Assembly: GCA_028704415.1 (NCBI GenBank) | Contig: JAQWFM010000009.1 | Span: 1 to 49,417 of the forward strand | Origin: Oscillospiraceae bacterium | GTDB lineage: Bacteria; Bacillota; Clostridia; Saccharofermentanales; Fastidiosipilaceae | Direction of reading: 5' to 3' | Length of the DNA: 49,417 nt | In this document: one piece after another, positions 40,962-49,417 of the stretch | Position numbering within the stretch: the first letter of the stretch is position 1 | Layout: each line of letters starts with the position of its first letter | The notes under the pieces: generated by a model | Told to the model about the DNA's origin: nothing | What the model saw: the letters and a program-made list of their open reading frames with translations, nothing else | Database searches by the model: none | Made by a program: the position numbers and the translations under genes

Positions 40962-41511
40962 AGCCGCCAGCCGTCTGACCCTGCGCATCCGTCCGGCCGG
41001 GGCGGCGGATGTACCTGAACTGATTTTAGTCCAGCAGAGCGCCATGCGGCAATACGCCCGAGATAGCGGCCTGACCGCCGTACAGGCAACGCAGCAGCTG
41101 GCAGCGCTGCGGGAAACCGCCGCGGATCTGCAGGATTTTCTGCGGCAGCCCGCGCAGGTCCTGCTGCTGGCCCGAGAGCTTAAGGCTTCAGGTACGGAGC
41201 CGGAGACCACGGACAGCCGAGAGGGCCGGATACTGGGGGCGCTGCGGCTGCAGCCGGAGTCCCGGACAGCCGCGTATCTGACCCGCTTTGTGGTCCGGCC
41301 GGACTGCCAGTCCACCGGTGTCGGCCGGGCTTTATTTAAGCAAGCCTGCACCTGGCTCAGACAACAGTCCTATCAGCAGGTGTATCTGCACACTGCGGCG
41401 GCCAATCAGCATAGTATGCACTTCTATCAGAGTCTGGGGTTCCGGCTGGTCAGTCAGTCCCACGACCGGGGCTATGCACGGAATCTGCTTTGCCTGATCC
41501 TGCCGGAATAA
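40945..41511 (+). CDS. GNAT family N-acetyltransferase
   Basis: LTRFVVRPDCQSTGVGRALFKQACTWLRQQ...NQHSMHFYQSLGFRLV; start overlaps argF end by 17 bp. Confidence 0.88.
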   Translation: MPCLSKAASRLTLRIRPAGAADVPELILVQQSAMRQYARDSGLTAVQATQQLAALRETAADLQDFLRQPAQVLLLARELKASGTEPETTDSREGRILGALRLQPESRTAAYLTRFVVRPDCQSTGVGRALFKQACTWLRQQSYQQVYLHTAAANQHSMHFYQSLGFRLVSQSHDRGYARNLLCLILPE

Positions 41512-41522
41512 ATGATACCGGG

Positions 41523-42713
41523 CTAAATGATGCCGGAATAGATGGCCACGGTTTTGCCCTGGCTGGTATACACCCTGGGAACACGCTTGCCAATGACGCA
41601 AAGCACCTCATAAGTAATGGTGCCCTGCCAGCTGGCCAGTTCGCTGACTTCAATGGTGCCGACCGTTCCGTCTGTCCTGGCCTGTTGACCAAAGATGACG
41701 ACCTCATCCCCCACATGCACCTCTTCAGGTATATCCGTCAGATCGACCATGCAGGCATCCATGCAGATGGAGCCTACCACCGGCACCCGGTAGCCATGGA
41801 CCAGCACTTCCGCCTTCCCGTTCATATTGCGGCTGTAGCCGTCTGCGTACCCAATCGGCACGGTGCCGATACGGCTTTGGCGGCTGGTCGTAAAGATGCG
41901 TCCGTAACTGATACTGCTGTTTTCCGGCAGATCTTTGACCATGATGAGGTTGGATTTTAAAGTCATGGCCGGCTTAAACAGCGGCGCAAAATCCTGACAG
42001 GCGTCCGGCAGCTGGCCATAAAGGATCAAACCGGGCCTGACCATATCCAGCTGCATTTCCGGGAAGCGCAGGGTGGCCGCGGAGTTGCAGCAGTGCTTAA
42101 TGGGGATAAAGATGCCGCTGCGCTCCAGTTCCTGGCATAAGCTGATAAAGCGGTTGAACTGCTGGCGCGTATAAGCGGTATCGGCTTCATCCGCGGTGGC
42201 AAAATGGGTGAAGATGCCGTCCACACTAATATGGGGCATGGCGGCCACTTCTTTGACGGTCTCTACGGTGTCAAAGCCGGCGGTAAACCCTACGCGGCCC
42301 ATCCCGGTATCTATCTTGATGTGGACCGAGGCCAGCCGGCCCAGCCGGTCAGCCGCCCGGTCCAGGGCCTGGATCAGATCCCAGCTATAGACCGTCTGCG
42401 TGATGTTATAGCGCACAAGTTCTTCGGCCCGGCGCGGATCCGTGTAGCTCAAAATCAGGATGGGAGCCGTCACGCCGCTTTCGCGAAGCTCAATCGCTTC
42501 ATCCAGCATAGAGACAGCCAGCCGGTCGGCTCCGGCCTCCAACAGCCGGGGAACCACCGCGGCGACGCCATGCCCGTAGGCATCCGCCTTGACCACCGCC
42601 ATGATTTCTGTGCCCTTCCACACTTGCTGGCGAATTGCTTTGACATTAGCAGCCAGAGCGTCCAGATTGACTTCTGCCCAGGTGCGGTTGACAATATAGG
42701 ATTCCTTAATCAT
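41523..42713 (-). CDS. alr: alanine racemase
   Basis: NRTWAEVNLDALAANVKAIRQ, VVKADAYGHG, KIDTGMGRVGF, PIGYADGYSR, VGSICMDACMVDLT. Confidence 0.96.
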   Translation of the reverse strand: MIKESYIVNRTWAEVNLDALAANVKAIRQQVWKGTEIMAVVKADAYGHGVAAVVPRLLEAGADRLAVSMLDEAIELRESGVTAPILILSYTDPRRAEELVRYNITQTVYSWDLIQALDRAADRLGRLASVHIKIDTGMGRVGFTAGFDTVETVKEVAAMPHISVDGIFTHFATADEADTAYTRQQFNRFISLCQELERSGIFIPIKHCCNSAATLRFPEMQLDMVRPGLILYGQLPDACQDFAPLFKPAMTLKSNLIMVKDLPENSSISYGRIFTTSRQSRIGTVPIGYADGYSRNMNGKAEVLVHGYRVPVVGSICMDACMVDLTDIPEEVHVGDEVVIFGQQARTDGTVGTIEVSELASWQGTITYEVLCVIGKRVPRVYTSQGKTVAIYSGII

Positions 42714-42821
42714 TTACGTTTCCCCTCTTACCATGACATACAGCGAGTCAACTGCTGATTATCAGTTTAGCGCAGATCGTGACCGGCAGGATGGCCTGGC
42801 AGTTGCAGTCCTGTTACAAAA

Positions 42822-42883
42822 CCAAGGATACCCCGGCGGCCGGCAAGTCCCGGCACCCAACCAGGATACCCCGACAGCCGGCT
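42822..42883. repeat. imperfect direct repeat in alr-nnr intergenic region
   Basis: CCAAGGATACCCCGGCGGCCGGC (42822-) and CCAGGATACCCCGACAGCCGGC (42861-), ~39 bp apart. Confidence 0.6.
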
Positions 42884-42900
42884 TGGCAAAGCTGCCCGAA

Positions 42901-44544
42901 CTACTGCCAGGTGCAGTTGCGGAAAGCCAGGCCCAGCGTATCCAGCGTATCTCCCGGTAAGACCGACCGCCCAGCCTGGCGGCTGGCGGCCAGATCAGCC
43001 GCGCTGCCATGCAAGAAGACAGCGGCCAGAACAGCCTGCCCTAACGGCAGAGGCTGCGCCAGCAGGCCGGCCAGCAGGCCGGCCAGGATATCCCCACTGC
43101 CGGCTTTAGCCTGAGCCGGGTTGCCGCTGCTGTTGATCCACAGCCGGTTATGCGGCAGCTGCTGGCATGACGACCGCTGATTTGCAGCCGACGGAAAAGC
43201 CACAACGGTGCCGGCACCTTTCAGAACCACCACCGCGTCGGTTAGGTCTGACAGCAACCTGGCAGCCTGCAGCCGGTCAGTTTTGACCAGCTCAGCGCCC
43301 TCCGGACAAAGGCGCTGATATTCACCCGGATGAGGCGTCAGAACAGCCGGGGCCAGGCCGGACTCAAACCGGGTCTGCAGGCGTGCCCGGCCGGCCGCGC
43401 CCTGAGCGGCCAGTTCATTCAGCGCATCCGCGTCCAAAACCAGGCGGGGCGCTTTTTCTATCAAGCGTGCCAGGGCCTGCCAGCGAAACTGACGGGCAGA
43501 TATATCTGCCGGCAACCCCAGCCCGGGCCCGGCCAGACAGCTATCACACCAGCTCAGGCCTTCGTTCAGTTCAGCTGTTAAAACCGCCGGATCCTCGGTC
43601 CCCTGCTCCAGCTCTGTTACCGGTTGAATCAAGGCAGAGGGGCAGGCAGTCAAGGCCGCGGCATAGAGGGAGGCCGGGAGCAGTACCTTGGTATAGCCCA
43701 CGCCACTATGCAGGGCAGCCTGCAGGGCTAATATCGCAGCGCCGCCCAGGCCCGGACTGCCGGCCCAAAGCAGGCACTTGCCAAAACTGCCCTTATGACT
43801 TTCAGCTGGTCTGGCCGGTGCCCAGGGAATCAGATCCTCGCGGGTTATCACTTCAGGCGCCAGGAGGCCGGCCTGCCTGGCCAGACGGTCCAGATAAGGC
43901 CGGGGCAGGCCCAGATCACTGACCACGGTCAAGCCGGCAAAGCTCCGGCCAGGATAGGCATAGCAGCCCGTTTTGGCATAAAAAAAGGACAGCGTCACAT
44001 CCGCATGCAGCGCGTGCGGATCCGCCTTGCCCGTGCCGGCCTCCACCCCGCTGGGGATATCAACCGCCAATACTTTGTACCTGCCGCCGGCCCGGCCGGC
44101 CTCAACTTTTTCAGTCCAGGCTGCCACCGGCGCGTCCAGCTGGCGGTCACAGGAAAAGCCGCTCCCAAAAACAGCGTCAAGGACAAGACCCGCCGGCAGT
44201 ACAAACTGCTCCAGCGGTTGAATGATCTGCCCCATCTGCAGCCAGGCCTGGCGGTTAACCGCCGCATCGCCCTGCGCCGCGGCCGCTTCCGCCGTTTCAT
44301 ATACCTGTATCCGGTAATCTCCGCAGGCCAGCAAAAGGCGGGCGGCGGCATAGCCATCCCCGCCGTTGTTGCCCCGGCCGCAGCACACCGCTATCGTGCT
44401 GCCCCCTGCCGGTTTAATGACCTGCGTCACATAGGCGACCAGCGCCCGGGCCGCGCCTTCCATTAAAAGAAGGGCCGGCAAGCCACTATCCTGACTGACC
44501 AGCCTGTCTAAAATCCGCTGTTCTGCTTTACCCAGCGTCCGCAT
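42901..44544 (-). CDS. nnr: bifunctional NAD(P)H-hydrate epimerase / ADP-dependent NAD(P)H-hydrate dehydratase
   Basis: N-terminal YjeF domain (VCCGRGNNGGDGYAAAR) plus C-terminal kinase-like domain (VLTPHPGEYQRL, SGNPAQAKAGSGDILAGLLAGLLAQ). Confidence 0.95.
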   Translation of the reverse strand: MRTLGKAEQRILDRLVSQDSGLPALLLMEGAARALVAYVTQVIKPAGGSTIAVCCGRGNNGGDGYAAARLLLACGDYRIQVYETAEAAAAQGDAAVNRQAWLQMGQIIQPLEQFVLPAGLVLDAVFGSGFSCDRQLDAPVAAWTEKVEAGRAGGRYKVLAVDIPSGVEAGTGKADPHALHADVTLSFFYAKTGCYAYPGRSFAGLTVVSDLGLPRPYLDRLARQAGLLAPEVITREDLIPWAPARPAESHKGSFGKCLLWAGSPGLGGAAILALQAALHSGVGYTKVLLPASLYAAALTACPSALIQPVTELEQGTEDPAVLTAELNEGLSWCDSCLAGPGLGLPADISARQFRWQALARLIEKAPRLVLDADALNELAAQGAAGRARLQTRFESGLAPAVLTPHPGEYQRLCPEGAELVKTDRLQAARLLSDLTDAVVVLKGAGTVVAFPSAANQRSSCQQLPHNRLWINSSGNPAQAKAGSGDILAGLLAGLLAQPLPLGQAVLAAVFLHGSAADLAASRQAGRSVLPGDTLDTLGLAFRNCTWQ

Positions 44545-44551
44545 AAGCCGG

Positions 44552-44878
44552 TTACGCCTCCCGGTTCAGAGAAGTCAGCCAAACCGCCAGCTCTTTATAG
44601 GGCATCGCGCCAATTTTCTGTTCAACCAACTTGCCGTTACAAAACACGGCCAGCGTCGGAATGTGGGTGATGTGATAGCGGTCACATATTTCTTCTTCCG
44701 TATCCACATTTACCTTCCCAACCGTCACGGTGGCGGCAAAGTCCCTGGCAGCCTGATCAATAGACGGCCCGATCATGGAACAGGGGCCACACCAGCTGGC
44801 CCAAAACTCCAAGAGAACCGGCTTGCTGCTGGTCAAAACCAGCTCATCAAAATTATTTTCCGTAATGGTCAGTGTCAT
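44552..44878 (-). CDS. thioredoxin
   Basis: LLEFWASWCGPCSMIGPSID, IPTLAVFCNGK; start set at 44878. Confidence 0.92.
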   Translation of the reverse strand: MTLTITENNFDELVLTSSKPVLLEFWASWCGPCSMIGPSIDQAARDFAATVTVGKVNVDTEEEICDRYHITHIPTLAVFCNGKLVEQKIGAMPYKELAVWLTSLNREA

Positions 44879-44989
44879 GTTCAGTCCTCCTACGACGGTA
44901 CAGTTGGGGTGTAAATCCATTATAAGGAGGCAGCCGCAAGACTCAGTAACTGGAGTTACCGGCCGCCTGCCGCCCGATTTATTGTAACT

Positions 44990-45943
44990 TTACGCAGGAT
45001 CGGTGCCGGACGGTGCATCCAGTTCCGAAATATGCTCCACCTGGTAGGGCGTAACCTGATAGACAAAATAGTTCAGCCAATTGGCGAAAAGAATATTGGC
45101 AACGGAGCGCCAGCGCACCAGCGGCGGCCTGGTCGGATCATCTTCTGAATAATAGTTAACCGGCAGATCAATGGGTAGCCCGTGGGCTATATCCCGCTCA
45201 TACTCCTGTTTCAGGGTTAAAGGATCATACTCCACATGACCGGTAATAAATATCTGCCGGCCTTTGCGGTCGGCTACGGCAAAGACCCCTGACTGCTGGG
45301 ACTTGGACAGCAGGCGCAGCTCGGGCTGCCGGAGGATGTCAGCTTCGCGATTTTCCGTATAGCGGGAATGCGGCACATAAAAAGCATCATCAAAGCCCCA
45401 GAATAATTTGCTGGGCCAGCGCCCATTCAGGCGGTGTTCAAACACACCAAACATTTTTTTGCTGAGTTCATATTTAGGCACCCCGTAATGATAATACAAA
45501 CCCGCCTGGGCCCCCCAGCAAATATGCAGGGTTGAATAGACATGGGTCTTGCTCCAGTTCATGATCCGGCACAGCTCATCCCAGTAGGTCACCTTTTCAA
45601 ACGGCATCAGTTCAACCGGCGCACCGGTAATAATCATACCGTCAAAGTAATACTCCTCCACCTCACTAAAGGTATTATAAAAACGGGCCAGATGCTGCCG
45701 GGCCGTGTGCCGGGGCTGATAGGATTCCGTATAGAGGAGGTAGGGCTCTATCTGCAGGGAGGTATTGCCCAGCAGGCGAAACAACTGTGTTTCCGTGCTG
45801 ATTTTATTGGGCATCAGATTCACAATCAAGATCCGCAGCGGACGGATGTCCTGATGAAAGCTGCGGGCTTCATCCATGTAAAAGACGCCTTCCTGACCTA
45901 AAGTCTGGGCGGCGGGGATGTCAGAAGGAATAATAATTGGCAT
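44990..45943 (-). CDS. metA: homoserine O-acyltransferase MetA; acetyl-CoA use predicted
   Basis: IRPLRILIVNLMPNKISTETQLFRLLGNT, MIITGAPVE, LHICWGAQAGLYYHYGVPK, GHVEYD. Confidence 0.95.
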   Translation of the reverse strand: MPIIIPSDIPAAQTLGQEGVFYMDEARSFHQDIRPLRILIVNLMPNKISTETQLFRLLGNTSLQIEPYLLYTESYQPRHTARQHLARFYNTFSEVEEYYFDGMIITGAPVELMPFEKVTYWDELCRIMNWSKTHVYSTLHICWGAQAGLYYHYGVPKYELSKKMFGVFEHRLNGRWPSKLFWGFDDAFYVPHSRYTENREADILRQPELRLLSKSQQSGVFAVADRKGRQIFITGHVEYDPLTLKQEYERDIAHGLPIDLPVNYYSEDDPTRPPLVRWRSVANILFANWLNYFVYQVTPYQVEHISELDAPSGTDPA

Positions 45944-45992
45944 AAGCGTGCTTCCTTATTCTATTTAATACCGGCGGGGGCCGGGGCGACGG

Positions 45993-46991
45993 CTAATGAA
46001 TAAACTCATTGAGGATGGAATTATCCGGGATCCGGGCAGGCGAAACCGCAGGCAATCGCGCGGCCGAGGTCAGCAGATGGCGGGCTTGCCGCAGGGCCTG
46101 CGGCAGGTCTGCGTAGCCTGGCGGCGGTCCGCTGATGAAGCGCGACGGGGGCAGGGTGCCGGCCTGCGCCAACTGCAGGTCAGCCTGTATTTCTGCCGCG
46201 GCCAGGGCCGGAATAACGCAGAGCTCATAGGCCATGGCTGAGTTCACAAAGAGATCCGCGGCCGCAATGTAGTCGGGGAACACCTGCGCTTCAGACCAAT
46301 CCAGCATAGGCCAGTAATCAATAGTAGCCAGGGCCGGGGTACCGCGATGGGCGGCATCCCGCGAAATACGCCGCAGCATCCTGATATCACGGGCGTCCAG
46401 CAGGGACCGGTCGCCGACCAGTTTGGCCCAGGGCATAATAAAGACGCCGCGCCGCTTGGCGGGAGGCAGTAGTTCCAAAATAGCCGGATGGAGCGCGTGC
46501 AGGCCCTCAATCAGTAAAATTCCGCGCGGAGACAGCTGATATACCTCTTCCTCCCGGTAAAACCGGCGTCGGCAGAGGAAATCAAAGCTGGGCCGGCTGA
46601 CGGTCTGGCCGCTGAGCAAAGCGGTTAAATCCTGCCGGAGCAGGCTGAAATCCAGCGTGTCTGCGCTTTCCATATCCGGCCGGCCTTCAATCTGTTTGAG
46701 CTTGCTCTGATCTTTGTAGTAGTCGTCCAGGGAAAGCAGCGTCGTCGGCCGGCCGTACAAGTGCAGCGCTGCGGCCAGGCGCTCCGTAAAAGTGGTTTTG
46801 CCGGAGCCGGACGGCCCGGAGATGTAAATAGCCCGAATGCGGTCTGACCAGGCGGCCTCATAAGCCAGGTCGGTTAACTGGCGCATAAAATCCGCTTCAC
46901 AGTGCGCTATAAAAGCCGGCAGGCGCAGCTGTCCCAGCTGGCTCTCCAGTTCCTGGACGGTAAAATACAGCAATTCAGCACGATTGGCCAT
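45993..46991 (-). CDS. uridine kinase-like P-loop nucleoside kinase
   Basis: IYISGPSGSGKTTFTERLA, LSLDDYYKD, LLIEGLHALHP; N-terminal region without a recognisable full TGS domain. Confidence 0.83.
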   Translation of the reverse strand: MANRAELLYFTVQELESQLGQLRLPAFIAHCEADFMRQLTDLAYEAAWSDRIRAIYISGPSGSGKTTFTERLAAALHLYGRPTTLLSLDDYYKDQSKLKQIEGRPDMESADTLDFSLLRQDLTALLSGQTVSRPSFDFLCRRRFYREEEVYQLSPRGILLIEGLHALHPAILELLPPAKRRGVFIMPWAKLVGDRSLLDARDIRMLRRISRDAAHRGTPALATIDYWPMLDWSEAQVFPDYIAAADLFVNSAMAYELCVIPALAAAEIQADLQLAQAGTLPPSRFISGPPPGYADLPQALRQARHLLTSAARLPAVSPARIPDNSILNEFIH

Positions 46992-47060
46992 GTTTAATAA
47001 ATCCTGCTTTCTCCTGCCCCGGTTGCTTTGCTGTGGCAGCCTGACATTTCAGTGTTACTT

Positions 47061-47069
47061 ATTATATCA
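47061..47069 (-). promoter_or_regulatory. candidate extended -10 promoter for udk-like/metA/trx cluster
   Basis: minus strand TTTTGATATAAT (TGn-TATAAT). Confidence 0.45.
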
Positions 47070-47107
47070 AAAGCGGCGCTATTTTCATGAGCCATTGGGG
47101 ATAGCGG

Positions 47108-47136
47108 GATACAAAGCTGCCAAAATACGATATAAT
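47108..47136 (+). promoter_or_regulatory. candidate eno promoter
   Basis: TATAAT at 47131-47136, weak -35 GATACA at 17-nt spacing. Confidence 0.45.
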
Positions 47137-47208
47137 AAAAAAAGAACGGTACGCTTAAAGTCCCGGATCTTACCGGACCTGGGCCGACCGTTGTTTGTCC
47201 CGGTTTAA

Positions 47209-48549
<1,341 letters not shown>

Positions 48550-48601
48550 TCAGCTTGTGCTCAGCCGGCCGAGTGGCCGGCCGGAGACAGGCTGAGATAC
48601 T

Positions 48602-48641
48602 AAACAACCCGGCAGTGGTCTGAACCACTGCCGGGTTGTTT
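48602..48641. terminator. bidirectional intrinsic terminator between convergent eno and PfkB-family gene
   Basis: 18-bp perfect arms AAACAACCCGGCAGTGGT / ACCACTGCCGGGTTGTTT with CTGA loop. Confidence 0.85.
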
Positions 48642-48714
48642 GCGGTTTAGCCTTGCAGCTGCAGCTCCCGCCAAAGCCGCAGCTGCCCCAGGGCTTCGCC
48701 TGCCCCGGGGTAAG

Positions 48715-49416
48715 TCATCGCGGCAGCCGGCGCACGGCGATCCGCTGAACCCAGGCTTCCGTTTCTACCCGGCCGGCCATAGTCGTCCCGGGCAGCTGCA
48801 CCGTAGCCTGGCTGGCGGCCATGGCCAGCTGCAGCAAGGCCGGCAGCGAGCCGATCTCGCTCAGGCTCTGCGGGCAGGCAGCGGCAGCCATGGCCAGCAC
48901 GGCTGTCATGGCATCCCCCGCGCCCTGAAGACTCCGGGCATTGACCTCTCTGGGATTGGGCGCATACCAGGCTTCCTGTCCATCGGTCAAAACCGCGCCT
49001 TCTTCGCCCAATGACGCTAAAACTAATTTAGAGCCTAAACGGCAGAGGCTTTTGGCGGCCTGGGTCACGCCTTCAAGGCTGTCACAAGGCATCCCTGTCA
49101 CTTCGCGGAGTTCTTTGCGGTTAGGTTTCATGATGTCACAGCGGGCCGCCAGCGCCTGCATGAGCGGCTCACCGGATGAGTCCAGAACCACCGTACCTTC
49201 TTTTGACCTGACCTGTTCTGCTATCTCCCGGTAAGTAAAGCGGGTAAGTCCGGGGGGCAGGCTGCCGCTGAGCACCAGGACTAAGCGGCGTTTGAGCAGG
49301 GGCTGCAGACTGCTCAGGACCCGGTCAGCGGTGGCGGGATCAACCGGGGTCCCGGGATGATTGAACTCGGTCATGATGGTAGCCTGACCGGTCCGTTCAT
49401 GCAGTTTGATGTTCAT
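48715..49416 (-). CDS. PfkB-family hexose-phosphate kinase, 1-phosphofructokinase-like (truncated by window edge)
   Basis: TEFNHPG, LSGSLPPGL, VVLDSSGEPL, KPNRKEL, LQGAGDAMTAVLA; the true N-terminus lies beyond 49417. Confidence 0.85.
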   Translation of the reverse strand: MNIKLHERTGQATIMTEFNHPGTPVDPATADRVLSSLQPLLKRRLVLVLSGSLPPGLTRFTYREIAEQVRSKEGTVVLDSSGEPLMQALAARCDIMKPNRKELREVTGMPCDSLEGVTQAAKSLCRLGSKLVLASLGEEGAVLTDGQEAWYAPNPREVNARSLQGAGDAMTAVLAMAAAACPQSLSEIGSLPALLQLAMAASQATVQLPGTTMAGRVETEAWVQRIAVRRLPR

Positions 49417-49417
49417 C

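Noticed and set aside
36636-41511. arg cluster as a novel biosynthetic system
   Set aside because: argC, argB, argD and argF are canonical arginine genes; only the attached GNAT gene and the upstream palindrome are unexplained.
42733-43010. Short ORFs on both strands in the alr-nnr spacer (75 and 82 aa)
   Set aside because: They overlap the 3' end of nnr, have no SD or domain, and mainly translate the local repeat.
43383-44466. 179- and 223-aa plus-strand ORFs opposite nnr
   Set aside because: Overlap the well-supported nnr gene in antisense; Pro/Arg/Gly-rich composition expected from GC-rich shadow frames.

Overview
The window is a GC-rich (Clostridia-like) chromosomal segment made almost entirely of housekeeping genes. 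The left two thirds, read on the minus strand from ~25.6 kb to ~8.8 kb, is one continuous S10-spc-alpha ribosomal protein supercluster: rpsJ-rplC-rplD-rplW-rplB-rpsS-rplV-rpsC-rplP-rpmC-rpsQ-rplN-rplX-rplE-rpsZ-rpsH-rplF-rplR-rpsE-rpmD-rplO-secY-adk-map-KOW protein-infA-rpmJ-rpsM-rpsK-rpsD-rpoA-rplQ. It is followed by a fused EcfA1A2 ATPase, ecfT, truA, pncB, a cyclophilin, metG and tatD. Upstream of it are a polysaccharide deacetylase, hslO, a methyltransferase, and an ftsE-ftsX-M23-S41 cell-division/processing module with a PucR/CdaR-type regulator and an orphan MalK/UgpC-type ATPase. A divergent argCBDF-GNAT operon (plus strand) follows, then udk-like-metA-trx-nnr-alr (minus), eno (plus) and a truncated PfkB/1-phosphofructokinase (minus). 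Two short genes missing from the ORF track (rpmJ, rpmD) were recovered by hand. I found no CRISPR array, rRNA, tRNA, phage or defence island, and no clearly new multi-gene system. The most interesting signals are cis-regulatory: a structured leader behind a near-consensus promoter upstream of rpsJ, structured and pseudoknot-capable gaps inside the r-protein cluster, tandem identical extended -10 boxes upstream of rpmJ, and a near-perfect 17-bp palindrome upstream of argC. Also notable are a GNAT gene translationally coupled to an arg operon that lacks argJ/argA, an EcfA1-EcfA2 fusion, and extended forms of L22 and L17. All coordinates were read by eye; no searches or folding programs were run.
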